Positions 36,069 to 44,957 of a stretch of DNA of 64,000 nucleotides are shown piece after piece (position 1 is the stretch's first letter; each line of letters starts with the position of its first letter). The notes under the pieces are model-generated. The model worked only from the letters and a program-made list of their open reading frames with translations. It ran no database searches and had not been told where the DNA came from. The position numbers and the translations under genes were made by a program. This stretch comes from Halieaceae bacterium (GTDB taxonomy: Bacteria; Pseudomonadota; Gammaproteobacteria; Pseudomonadales; Halieaceae): contig CACOYM010000004.1 of the NCBI GenBank assembly GCA_902631395.1, positions 85,883-149,882 of the forward strand. The letters are read 5' to 3'.

Positions 36069-38603
36069 ATGAAAAATCTTAGGTTATCAAAACTCCTGTT
36101 GGCCTCAGTGATCAGTAGCCTGACAGTGCCAACCTTCGCGCAGCAACTAGAGGAAGTGGTCGTTACAGCCTCAAAAAGAGCTGAAAACCTGCAGGATATA
36201 CCTCAAGCTGTTACGGCTTTCTCCTCCGAGCGGCTTGTGGAGCTTGGAATCGTAGAGACCAGCGATCTAATGGGTGCCATACCCAATATTCAGGTCACTA
36301 GTGCTTATGGACGAACGCAGCCGAATTTTTCAATCAGAGGTATATCGGTTGCTAATGAGTTCTCTGCGGCAACGGCGTCACCCGTAGGAGTCTACGTTGA
36401 TGAGGTTTACCAGAGCTTCAGAGCGTCGCATGGGCAACAGCTATTTGACTTGGAAAGCGTCGAAGTATTGAGGGGCCCACAAGGCACACTTTATGGTCGA
36501 AATACGACGGGCGGTGCGGTGAACGTCAACACTATCAAGCCGAGCCTTAACGAGGGGACGTCTGGCTTCTTGAATGTCCGATTGGGCAACTACTCATACG
36601 CAGACTTCACCGGAGCAGTGGAAGCGACGATCATTCCAGATGTGCTCGGAGTAAGGTTATCCGGAGCTGTATCTGAGGCAGATGGTTATGTGGATAACAC
36701 GTTACTGGGCACTGATCATCCCCAGACCTCGTCCACTGCGGGTCGCCTCTCAGTTCTGTGGCGTCCTTCCGAAAAGACTGACATCCACGCAAAAGTCTAT
36801 TGGGCAGAAAACGATCCCCGGCAGGATATTGCATTTGGTGTTGGTTACCTTGCAGGTGGCGCAAACGGCACAGGAGTTCCGCTGATTGCGAGTCCAGACA
36901 TGGAGTCTGTGGCATCGGATACATCTGGCGTATATTTCACCAGCAGCGAGGGGATCAGCTTGACTGTGGAGCACGAGATTAATGATTCATGGTCTTTCAC
37001 AGGTATATTTGGTTACGACGAGGGGGAGTATCAGTTATCGCCGTTTGAATGTGACGGCTCGGCGCTTGACGTGTGTGCTATTCGCTACTACTCCGAGAGC
37101 GAGAGTTACAATGTTGACTTGAGGCTAGATTTCACCAGTGAACGCCTACGTTTCATCGGAGGTATTTACACAGGATCCGATGAAATCTTCACCGCTAACG
37201 AGCCCGATTTTTTTGGTTTTCTGCAGCCCCTCTTGTCCTCGGCTGGAGTGCCTGACAACTACTTTAATCCATCGATTGCCGTAGGCAACTCGCTGTCCAT
37301 CCTGCCGCTTTTTGCAGCGGTGCCTGGATTAGACCCGACTGACCCTGCCAATTGCGCGCCAATTAACATTAATCCAAACGGATTCTTTGATGCGAGATCA
37401 CTGATTGCATTCAACACGGATGTTGCACTTCTTAATAGCGCTGGTGGAACTGCAGTGCAGGCTGCTTGCGCAGCAGCAGGTGCACCACCATTTGCAAACA
37501 TCGACGTGAGTCAAGAGTTCACGATTGAGCGTCCCTCCACTGCGATTTACGGCGAGATATCATTTGACGTTACAGATCGATTGACCACCATAGTTGGGCT
37601 CAGATACACGCAGGACGATGTAAAGTACAAAGACGCTGTATCGGTAGTAAAAAATCTGGGCGGCACCCCCGTAGCGGCCCTAGTCCCATACATATACAAC
37701 GCCGCCAACGTGGCAACCGGCACGCCTTTAGACATGAACTCTATCCCCCGAGTGAACCAAGACGAGTCTACTGACGAGCTAACTGGTCGATTTGTTGCTC
37801 AGTACAGAATGAGCGATGACGTGATGCTATACGGTAGTTATGCGCTGGGTTACCGAGCCGGCACCTATAACGCGCTGGCTTATCAGGATGTCTCGCAAGT
37901 TTACTTTGTTGAGCCTGAGACGGTTGATGCCTTCGAGTTGGGGCTGAAAGCCCGCCTTTTGGATAATACCCTGCAGGTGAATGCCGCCGCCTTCTACTAC
38001 GATTATTCAGGGCAGCAAATTGCTCAGATTGTTGGCGCCACATCCTTCCTCCGAAGTGCTGACGGTGAAGTAAGCGGCGGTGAGATCGAGCTGTCATGGC
38101 AGGCTACGGATGATTTATTGATCAACGCTTCAGCTGGTTTTCTCGACACCGAATATGATGACCAACAGCTATCCGCTGACGGAGCCAATATCGGTGGAAA
38201 TGAATTTCCTAACGCCCCCGCTACTAGTGCAAACCTAAATGCCCAATGGAGGGTTTGGGCAGGCCAGAGCGGCGATCTGACCCTCTCTGGAGAGGCGCAG
38301 TACATGGGCGATTATTGGTTCGACCCTTTCAACGACTATGGGCAGCAGCCATGCGATAGACCTGCAAGCGGTGCTAGCACTCTGCTTGCTAGCCCAGAGT
38401 TGGCGTGCCAAAACCAGGGTTATTGGCTGTTAAATGCTCGAGTGGCGTATACAACAGACAAATACACTGTGGCGGCTTGGGCGCGAAACATCTCGGATAA
38501 GGGCTACTACACTTATGGCCTCAACTTGAACGCGTTTTACCAAGATTACTTGGTGAGAGGCATGCCGCGTGCTTATGGAGTTGAATTCCGACTGAATTTT
38601 TAA
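36069..38603 (+). CDS. TonB-dependent receptor of the catabolic cluster
   Basis: An 844-residue outer-membrane receptor. The signal peptide ends at PTFAQQ, followed by the TonB-box-like LEEVVVTASKRAENLQDIP. The plug (about residues 45-160: IRGISVANEF, LFDLESVEVLRGPQGTLYGRNTTGG) and the barrel with the C-terminal VEFRLNF follow. The KRAENLQDIP start is typical of the large group of receptors in marine and sphingomonad genomes for hydrophobic or plant/algal compounds rather than siderophores. A Shine-Dalgarno AGGAG lies six bases from the ATG. At the end of the operon it suggests uptake of the pathway substrate across the outer membrane. Two terminators follow. Confidence 0.93.
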   Translation: MKNLRLSKLLLASVISSLTVPTFAQQLEEVVVTASKRAENLQDIPQAVTAFSSERLVELGIVETSDLMGAIPNIQVTSAYGRTQPNFSIRGISVANEFSAATASPVGVYVDEVYQSFRASHGQQLFDLESVEVLRGPQGTLYGRNTTGGAVNVNTIKPSLNEGTSGFLNVRLGNYSYADFTGAVEATIIPDVLGVRLSGAVSEADGYVDNTLLGTDHPQTSSTAGRLSVLWRPSEKTDIHAKVYWAENDPRQDIAFGVGYLAGGANGTGVPLIASPDMESVASDTSGVYFTSSEGISLTVEHEINDSWSFTGIFGYDEGEYQLSPFECDGSALDVCAIRYYSESESYNVDLRLDFTSERLRFIGGIYTGSDEIFTANEPDFFGFLQPLLSSAGVPDNYFNPSIAVGNSLSILPLFAAVPGLDPTDPANCAPININPNGFFDARSLIAFNTDVALLNSAGGTAVQAACAAAGAPPFANIDVSQEFTIERPSTAIYGEISFDVTDRLTTIVGLRYTQDDVKYKDAVSVVKNLGGTPVAALVPYIYNAANVATGTPLDMNSIPRVNQDESTDELTGRFVAQYRMSDDVMLYGSYALGYRAGTYNALAYQDVSQVYFVEPETVDAFELGLKARLLDNTLQVNAAAFYYDYSGQQIAQIVGATSFLRSADGEVSGGEIELSWQATDDLLINASAGFLDTEYDDQQLSADGANIGGNEFPNAPATSANLNAQWRVWAGQSGDLTLSGEAQYMGDYWFDPFNDYGQQPCDRPASGASTLLASPELACQNQGYWLLNARVAYTTDKYTVAAWARNISDKGYYTYGLNLNAFYQDYLVRGMPRAYGVEFRLNF

Positions 38604-38616
38604 GCTTATGTGACAC

Positions 38617-38637
38617 AAAACCCTCTGGGGTTTTGGT
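38617..38637 (+). terminator. Terminator after the TonB receptor
   Basis: AAAACCC-TCTG-GGGTTTT forms a seven-pair stem with a four-base loop and a T-rich 3' arm, 13 bases past the receptor stop. It can act on both strands. Confidence 0.75.
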
Positions 38638-38675
38638 TATGCATCGCGTGCCTGTGCGTGACGCGTAAAACATGT

Positions 38676-38703
38676 AAACCCGGCTTTGTGCCGGGTTTTC
38701 TTA
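38676..38703 (+). terminator. Second terminator after the TonB receptor
   Basis: AAACCCGGC-TTTGT-GCCGGGTTT is a nine-pair stem followed by TCTTA. With the first hairpin it closes the cluster tightly before half-site B. Confidence 0.8.
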
Positions 38704-38887
38704 TGGGGTGGTGCCAGACGGATTTGGTAGAGCGAGATTGCCTCTCGCGTTTTGACTTGTCGAATGTCGTCGAAAGCAACACCTTGCAAATCAATCGTCC
38801 AGTCGTGATTTGTCGATCGTCTTTGGCGCTTTGAGCCGGCTGAGCTATTCAACGAACAACCCTCGCCGGTGGCGAGGATTTGCCATA

Positions 38888-38994
38888 TGGTAGGACCAGG
38901 CGGATTCGAACCGCTGACCTCTACCATGTCAAGGCCGATCGGCCGCACCAAGACACGCGTGAACGCATTAAAACTAGTATCGAAAGTAGAAATG
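38888..38994 (-). repeat. tRNA-Val-derived 3' half-site, copy B
   Basis: The plus strand reads TGGTAGGACCAGGCGGATTC and on through the tRNA-Val T-arm and anticodon-arm half to TGTCAAGG. It then switches to GCCGATCGGCCGCACCAAGA and CACGCGTGAACGC. The junction holds the perfect 12-base palindrome GGCCGATCGGCC. The tail continues ATTAAAACTAGTATCGAAAG and TAGAAATGG, which is shared with copy E near the intact tRNA. It bounds the right end of the catabolic cluster. Confidence 0.88.
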
Positions 38995-39120
38995 GTCAAG
39001 CGCCGGCCGCGCTTCATGTGTCGCAATTGACCTTGGCCGCGGAAAGGCTTTGACACCCACCCCGCCACAGGTAAGGTAAGCTCTGGCAAAAACGCGACGC
39101 GCCAATGCTAGGGGGTCACC

Positions 39121-40329
39121 ATGAAGTTCATCTCGACATTACTGATACTGCTGCTGAACCAAGCTGTCGCGGCGGCCTCGCTTGAGGATAGCGTGCGTAC
39201 CTATCAGGAGGCCCTCATTACGCACGGCGTCACGGGTTCCAATATTGCCGGTGTGTTCAAGGGCTCCGAGGTGTTGGCGCTATCGGCGGTAGCCTCAGAC
39301 CTTCCGGGTGATAAAGCGATTACCGAGGAGACGATCTTCCCGATCTGGTCCATGTCGAAGCCGGTGACAATTGTGGCGATGATGGTGCTCCTCGATCAAG
39401 GTAAGTACAGCGTTGACGAGCCGGTGGCCATGTACCTCCCCGAGTTTGCCGATCTGATGTGCCGGCCCGAGGACGAGGATGCTGATCTTTACCCGTGCGA
39501 GAATGAGCTCCTGATTGAGCACTTGCTAACCCATCGCAGCGGCTACTCTTATTACGGAATCGTCGGTGGGGAAGGACCGGATTTTCGCTATCCGTATACC
39601 GACCTCGAGGACTACATCCGCCATGTGGCTTACTGGCCCGTGGAGTTTGAGCCGGGCACGGCGTATCTCTATGGCATCAATCAGGCGATTCTGGGTCGGC
39701 TGGTGGAGGTGCTCTCGGGCAAGACCTTCTTTGAGTTTTTGAGCGAGGCGATCTTTACCCCGCTAGGCATGAAAGACACCAAATTCGAGTTGACGGACGC
39801 TGACCGCGCGCGATTTCAGCCCCTTTACCGTAAGGCACAGCTCCAACTGGGGGTTAATGGCATTGCGCCGGATGAGGGTACGCCGCGCATCACCGATCAG
39901 TACGACGACCTTGATTACGCGCCGGGTACCAAGAAACAGTTGGGTGGCGAGGGGCTGGTGAGCACGTTTAGTGACTACCGCAAATTCTGCGAGATGCTGT
40001 TAAACGGTGGGGTATACAACGGTCAGCAGATTATCTCCAAGGCATCGCTGGACTTAATGACCACTACTGTGACGCCACCCCAGTTGTCTGGTGGTTACAG
40101 CTCGGGCTTTGGCTTCGCCTATTCGGTGTTTAACCTCGTTGAGCCCGCGCTCGATGGTACCGGTTCGCCGGCGGGGATCTTTGGCTGGTCAGGGGCTCAC
40201 AACACCCACTTCTGGATAGACCCCAGCAACGATATCTACGGTCTCTTCATGACCCGCACCACGCCTTTCTCCTTCGAGATACAAAAACACTTTAGGGCGG
40301 CGGTGTATGGGGCGTTGCCAGCGCCGTGA
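39121..40329 (+). CDS. Secreted serine hydrolase (beta-lactamase family)
   Basis: A 402-residue serine hydrolase of the class C beta-lactamase/esterase family with a signal peptide (cleavage near AVAAA). The nucleophile motif is S-M-S-K in IWSMSKPVTIVAMM, and the second motif region is TAYLYGINQAILGRLVEVLSG. GWSGAHNTHFWIDP stands where the KTG-like third motif lies (here HNTH), as in EstB-type esterases and related proteins. It is the only gene between half-sites B and A, a 1.9-kb segment. Substrate unknown. Confidence 0.88.
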   Translation: MKFISTLLILLLNQAVAAASLEDSVRTYQEALITHGVTGSNIAGVFKGSEVLALSAVASDLPGDKAITEETIFPIWSMSKPVTIVAMMVLLDQGKYSVDEPVAMYLPEFADLMCRPEDEDADLYPCENELLIEHLLTHRSGYSYYGIVGGEGPDFRYPYTDLEDYIRHVAYWPVEFEPGTAYLYGINQAILGRLVEVLSGKTFFEFLSEAIFTPLGMKDTKFELTDADRARFQPLYRKAQLQLGVNGIAPDEGTPRITDQYDDLDYAPGTKKQLGGEGLVSTFSDYRKFCEMLLNGGVYNGQQIISKASLDLMTTTVTPPQLSGGYSSGFGFAYSVFNLVEPALDGTGSPAGIFGWSGAHNTHFWIDPSNDIYGLFMTRTTPFSFEIQKHFRAAVYGALPAP

Positions 40330-40561
40330 TCGACAAGTAGCTCTAGGCGCGAGAGCTCTCTGTTTGGTTGTTCTGTCAATTCTTTAGACATTCGTTTTCT
40401 CCAGGCATAGCGACCCCGTGGCGCTTATGCCAATTAAGTTTGATGGGTAGGTTTGGTCAGGGAATAGGGTCGACGCAAGAAATGCGTATGCTCCCTCATT
40501 TGATAATATATTATATCATCAGATTTATAATTAATCCGTTTAAAAACAGTAGCTTAGGTAA

Positions 40562-40587
40562 AAATAAACCCGCTATGAAAGCGGGTT
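40562..40587 (-). terminator. Probable terminator of the leftward Gld-type ABC operon
   Basis: AACCCGCT and AGCGGGTT pair around a five-base loop. Read on the minus strand the stem is followed by TTATTTTTAC, a T-rich tail. It lies about 450 bases past the stop of the DUF4340 gene, so it may end a long 3' untranslated region that spans half-site A. Confidence 0.55.
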
Positions 40588-40794
40588 AGCAGGCGCTTAC
40601 GTATTGGTTTCTTCATGAGCCAAGCAGAACCTCAATTCCTAGTTCACCCTGAGCGAAACCTTCGATAAAGCAACATCTACCGTGGTTTAGCTCGTCGCCT
40701 AAAAGATTGGCAGAAAGCGCCTTATCTAGAGCTCACAAAACATCACCGCAAGTATCACCCTCAACACAAGCAGTAGTGTTTATGAGGCTTTGGG

Positions 40795-40872
40795 TGGTAG
40801 GACCAGGCGGATTCGAACCGCCGACCTCTACCACGTCAAGGCCGATTGGCCGCACCAAGACACGCATGGACG
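40795..40872 (-). repeat. tRNA-Val-derived 3' half-site, copy A
   Basis: The plus strand starts TGGTAGGACCAGGCGGATTC and follows the tRNA-Val through the anticodon arm with one change in the loop region (CACGTCAAGG). It then switches to GCCGATTGGCCGCACCAAGA and CACGCATGGACG. The left flank TTTATGAGGCTTTGGGTGG matches the flank of copy C almost base for base. It separates the serine hydrolase from the Gld-type ABC operon. Confidence 0.88.
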
Positions 40873-41041
40873 TTGCCAGACTGGCACGAGCAAAGCCATA
40901 GATCAACTCGCCTTTTTCCGGTACCTCGACGCGGCGAAATCGGGGTGGTCGGTTGTCGCGCGTTAGAGCGATGGCAGGTAGGTGGGTAAATCGCAGGGTC
41001 CGACCGGCTTCTGCAACGAAGCCAGCCTGCCCCTACCATGA

Positions 41042-42055
41042 TCAAGAGTCAGGGGGCTTCTTTGATGACACTGCTTCTTCGCCCGACTGCAGTGACCTTT
41101 CCGTCAGCTCCTCTAGGCTGGCGGCTTCAATCAGCGGCTTGGTCTTGTAACTGACCAGCCGGAAATATTCCGGTCGAGTGGAGAGCTTTAGTGTGTACTC
41201 CTCCCTGTCCTTGGCTTTACCCACGCGGTATGTCACCCTCTCGCCCCCACGCGGGGTCAGGGACAGCTCCAGCACAGGTTCTTCCAGACCGTATTCGTCC
41301 TTGATTTCATGCCCCATTACCTTCTCGAATCGAAGATCCGCTAGCAGGCCTGCCAATTTGTCTACCGCACTCGTCTCCAGCTGCTTGCCTTCAGCCAGTC
41401 CGTAGGCTTGCCATGTCGGTGATTGGCTCGAGTCGTCGTTCGCTTTGTCGCTGTCTGCTGCCAGGGTATTACGCTGGAGGTGCAGGCCATTGACTTTGAT
41501 GGCAGTGATTCGCGTTTTCGGTAAAGTTAGGATGGACTTATCTTCCCAATCCGACGTTTTTACAGGCACATCGAACTCTGCCATCTTGACTGCATGGATG
41601 GCGTCACTGGCTTCATTGCGGGCGTGAATGAGCCGTATGCCAGGTGAGCTGCCCAGGAAGAGCCTGGCGACTGCATCGTTGCCCTCAGACAGTGTGATGC
41701 GGCGTTCGAACTGCTCGTCGCTCACCTTGAAACGCTCTCGTGCGCCGGCGCTGGTGGCTAACGGCGTGTTGGAACGCAGGGCTTCGAGCCGCTCTAAGAG
41801 TTGGTTCACCTTGTTGTTATTGGCTGGGAATTCACCCAAGTCCGGCAACACCCAGTCGCCGTCGTTCTTTGACAGAATCACTTTAGCATCTTCCGGTCCG
41901 TCCAGGCTGATGCGGTCGATCTTTTCCGTATCAAAGCTGACCAGTGCGACGGGCTCATTCGTGACCGTAATACCGCGGTCGGTCAAGCCGACTCCCACCG
42001 CCAGCAGCAGCTGGGCGGCAAGCAGGACAGTCAGTATTTTGATTGTCTTGTTCAT
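41042..42055 (-). CDS. DUF4340-domain membrane-anchored protein
   Basis: A 337-residue protein with an N-terminal anchor helix (ILTVLLAAQLLLAVGVGL) and a periplasmic beta-rich region typical of DUF4340: VALVSFDTEKIDRISLDG, WVLPDLGEFPANNNKVNQLLERLEALRSNTP, and a second similar repeat (AVDKLAGLLADLRFEKVMG). DUF4340 proteins are encoded next to GldG-type ABC subunits, as here: the upstream fused permease ends one base before this ATG region. Likely a periplasmic partner of that transporter. Transported substrate unknown. Confidence 0.88.
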   Translation of the reverse strand: MNKTIKILTVLLAAQLLLAVGVGLTDRGITVTNEPVALVSFDTEKIDRISLDGPEDAKVILSKNDGDWVLPDLGEFPANNNKVNQLLERLEALRSNTPLATSAGARERFKVSDEQFERRITLSEGNDAVARLFLGSSPGIRLIHARNEASDAIHAVKMAEFDVPVKTSDWEDKSILTLPKTRITAIKVNGLHLQRNTLAADSDKANDDSSQSPTWQAYGLAEGKQLETSAVDKLAGLLADLRFEKVMGHEIKDEYGLEEPVLELSLTPRGGERVTYRVGKAKDREEYTLKLSTRPEYFRLVSYKTKPLIEAASLEELTERSLQSGEEAVSSKKPPDS

Positions 42056-42056
42056 A

Positions 42057-44957
42057 TCAGACCTCCGCTAATACTGCGTTGTAGCCCTGTGCGTCAGAAG
42101 CCGCTACCCGGCGGCGCCAGCCCCATATGGCCAGGAGACCGAGCAAAGCCAGACCGTAGTTGCCCCACTCCCAGACCTGTTGCTCGCCATCTGGCATAGG
42201 ATCGAGGGTGCGAGCCAGTTGTGTGCGACCGCGCAACATAAGCAACCCACGGTCCTCCAACGACCAGTCGATGGCGTTCTGCAAAAAGGCCAGCGGTTTG
42301 GTGTACAGGGTATTGATGCCCTGGGATGCAAGGTCGATGGCGGCGTTGGAGGCGAAAGTGTTGCTCGACACCAAGATAAGACGCGCCGAATCCGGCGAGC
42401 GTTCGATCACTCCGGTGATGTTTTGCTCAGCCTCTTTTTTCTCCGTTTGATCTGAACCATCCTTGTCCTCACCACCCTCGTAGGATGCCTCACCACCGCT
42501 TTCCTCCGCTTTGGCCAGTGGAGACTCCTTGCCCTGGTAGAACGAATTGAAGCGTCCCTCGATGGCGATGGCCAGCAGGTGGGCCTTACGCTCGCCGCTG
42601 ACGGCGAAACCTGTATCCGGATGGGCGCGGTAGTCGGGCACCAGGTTCAGGCTGTCCGAGGTCCAGCTGTTTTCGGAGCTGTGCAGCAGCTCGATAACCT
42701 GGCGTTCCTTGTTTTTGTCCGCGTCCACCTGGATCGGTGAGGCCCAATTAAGAGTCAATTGTCCCAGTGAGGCGGTGATGGGATTGCCCGGATTCAGGTT
42801 GTCGCCGCGCAGGTCCGGGAAATGGGGATAGGGCAGCATGCGGATCTCGGGCAGGGCCAAGCCACCAATGTAACGCTGAGTCGGAACCGGCAATGCCGCG
42901 TTTTGCGGATCCAGCACCATCGTCTCATCAATATCGATACCTTGGTGGGTGAGCCATTCATCGAGGCCGGATTCCTGCTTGCTGGCACTCAGTGTGCCGC
43001 TGGCCTGCACATCGAAGGATGAGGAGGCAAGAACAACGCTACCGCCCTGCATCAGAAACTGGTCGATGGCGAAGCGCTGCTTCTCATCAAGCTCTTTCGG
43101 CGCCATCACCAACAGCAGGTCGGCATCCTCGGGCGCTTGGCCGCTTTTCAGGTCGTGCTCCTTGATGCGCACGTTTTCGCCGAGCACTTCCTCTAGGTCA
43201 CCATAGCGTTGACCGCCTGGACCGAAGGCCTGGGGTTTGATGAGGGCGACGGTCTTCAGCGCTCCGGGGATCAGTCGCTGCAAGGCCGCATGCAGGGAAC
43301 GCTCCAAGGACGTCTTGTCCAAGGTCTCTGGTAGCGGCACTTGCAAGGCTTCGCCATCGTTTTCCAACACCATATAGAACCAGAAGGGCTCGGGGTCGAA
43401 CAGGCTGGCGATCTGCGGTCCGAAACCGTACTGCTGTTCGAGTTCGGCGGCGAGCTTCCTGCCATCTGCGTCAGGGTCAGCAAACTGGACGCTCAGCTTG
43501 CTGCCCGCCTGTTTTTTTAGATCGTCGAGCAGTCCGTTGAGATCGCTACGCAGCTCACGCAAGGTTTCCGGCAGCTGCTCGTCGGGTGACATATAACCTT
43601 TGAATGTCACCGGGTGTTGCAGCGACTCGAAGGGATTGCCGCCGGCACGGTAGCTGCCCGCCACCTTGCGAATAGCACGGGTGATGGCGTATTCCGGGTT
43701 CTTAAGCACGACATCAAGGTCTCGCTCACCCCGCGCCTTTACCTCGATTAGGTCGCGAAAGCCCAGGGTTTCATACTGGTCGCCATAAGCGATCACCAGG
43801 TCGAAATAGGAGCTGACCACGGCCGCCTGGTAACGGTCGGCGGTCTGGAAGGGGACCGGCTGTATACCATAACGCGATGCCGCCTCCTCTTCGGCTTCGC
43901 GGTCACGGGTGGGATCGACAATCTCGATCTGGGCGCTGCCATTGCTGGCTACCGCATACTCCTCGAGAAGATCCTTGATCCTGGGTACCAGCGGCGCCAG
44001 CAGGGGATGGGTCTTGGCCGAGAAGTAGCCGCGGATCAGCAGTGGCTCCTGCAGCGCCGCGAGCTGGTTCTCGGTGGCTTCGGAGAGGCTGTACTGCTGT
44101 TCCGCAGTAATATCCGCGCGGGCCCAGCTGATGGGATTGAGCCAGAGGTTGGCGGCGATGAAATTGGCCGCCGCTAGTCCCACGGCCCAGCCCCAAAGGC
44201 GATGCCGCGGGCTGATGGGATTGCCTGCCCAACGCAGCCGCTCGAGTGAGAACAGGTTGAGGGTTAGGAACACGCCGACGATAGAGAGATAGTAATAAAG
44301 ATCGCGCAGGTCGAGCACACCGCGGGTGATCGACTCGAAGCGGGTGCCGGTACCGATCAGAGCGAGCAGGCCGCCGATCTCATGGCCGAATAGGTTCGTC
44401 AATGTGCTAGAGCCGATCAGATAGAAGAGTCCACAGACCATGGTGGTGAGGATCAGGGCGACGATGGGATTGTCGGTGCGGCCACTCATGTAGAGGCCGA
44501 TGGCCACGTAGGCCGCCGCCAGAAACAGCGTTGCGATATAACCGCCGACCACCGGACCCCAGTCCAATGGCCCCAGCAGGGAGACCGTCACCGGCAGTGG
44601 CAGGGTCAGGGCAAGCGCCAGGGCCACCAATCCCAGGGCGGCGGCGAACTTGCCTAGTATCAATTGCAGTGAACTGACCGGTGCGGTGAGCAGGCTTTCC
44701 AGGGTGCCGGCCCTGCGCTCTTCCGACCAGGCCCGCATGACCAGCGCCGCCACCAAAAAGATCAACAGTAGCGGCAGCCACTGGAACAAAGGGCGTACAT
44801 CGGCGATGTTGCGAGCAAAGAAGGTCTCTATCCAGAAGAAGACGAAAAGTGTCACTGCCAGAAAAGCGCCTAGAAAGAGATAGGCCGCGGGTGTGGCGAA
44901 GAAGCCCCGGAACTCCTTGCGGGCGACAGACCTTGTGGTCGAAAAGTGATCAGCCAT
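42057..44957 (-). CDS. Fused GldF-GldG-like ABC-2 permease/auxiliary protein
   Basis: A 966-residue fusion. Residues about 1-245 form an ABC-2 type permease (six helices; RAWSEERRAGTLESLLTAPVSSLQLILGKF is the conserved loop), as in GldF. After another helix near 265, the Gldg_ABC_transp domain follows (QYSLSEATENQLAALQEPLLIRGYFSAKTHPLLAP, then EYAVASNGSAQIEIVDPT), with a DUF4350-like part (LMVMAPKELDEKQRFAIDQFLMQGGSVVLASSSFD) and a C-terminal helix (WEWGNYGLALLGLLAIWGWRRR). An acidic, lysine-poor insert (GGEASYEGGEDKDGSDQTE) lies near residue 830. GldF and GldG are usually separate genes. The ORF overlaps the ATPase gene by eight bases. Outside Bacteroidetes gliding, such sets are of unknown function. 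The DNA looks richer in G+C than the flanking cassettes. Confidence 0.88.
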   Translation of the reverse strand: MADHFSTTRSVARKEFRGFFATPAAYLFLGAFLAVTLFVFFWIETFFARNIADVRPLFQWLPLLLIFLVAALVMRAWSEERRAGTLESLLTAPVSSLQLILGKFAAALGLVALALALTLPLPVTVSLLGPLDWGPVVGGYIATLFLAAAYVAIGLYMSGRTDNPIVALILTTMVCGLFYLIGSSTLTNLFGHEIGGLLALIGTGTRFESITRGVLDLRDLYYYLSIVGVFLTLNLFSLERLRWAGNPISPRHRLWGWAVGLAAANFIAANLWLNPISWARADITAEQQYSLSEATENQLAALQEPLLIRGYFSAKTHPLLAPLVPRIKDLLEEYAVASNGSAQIEIVDPTRDREAEEEAASRYGIQPVPFQTADRYQAAVVSSYFDLVIAYGDQYETLGFRDLIEVKARGERDLDVVLKNPEYAITRAIRKVAGSYRAGGNPFESLQHPVTFKGYMSPDEQLPETLRELRSDLNGLLDDLKKQAGSKLSVQFADPDADGRKLAAELEQQYGFGPQIASLFDPEPFWFYMVLENDGEALQVPLPETLDKTSLERSLHAALQRLIPGALKTVALIKPQAFGPGGQRYGDLEEVLGENVRIKEHDLKSGQAPEDADLLLVMAPKELDEKQRFAIDQFLMQGGSVVLASSSFDVQASGTLSASKQESGLDEWLTHQGIDIDETMVLDPQNAALPVPTQRYIGGLALPEIRMLPYPHFPDLRGDNLNPGNPITASLGQLTLNWASPIQVDADKNKERQVIELLHSSENSWTSDSLNLVPDYRAHPDTGFAVSGERKAHLLAIAIEGRFNSFYQGKESPLAKAEESGGEASYEGGEDKDGSDQTEKKEAEQNITGVIERSPDSARLILVSSNTFASNAAIDLASQGINTLYTKPLAFLQNAIDWSLEDRGLLMLRGRTQLARTLDPMPDGEQQVWEWGNYGLALLGLLAIWGWRRRVAASDAQGYNAVLAEV

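Larger units (their letters stand above)
40330..41041. other. Intergenic region holding a terminator and half-site A
   Basis: Contains an AT-rich patch (about 40498-40560), the hairpin at 40562-40587 and the tRNA-Val-like copy at 40795-40872. Frames that translate the repeat, such as 40707-40901, are artefacts. Confidence 0.6.

Noticed and set aside
40707..40901. Open frame with GGFEPPTS-type sequence across half-site A (similar frames across B, C and D)
   Set aside because: It is simply the translation of the complement of tRNA-Val T-arm and anticodon-arm sequence. Such frames are well-known artefacts of tRNA-like DNA.
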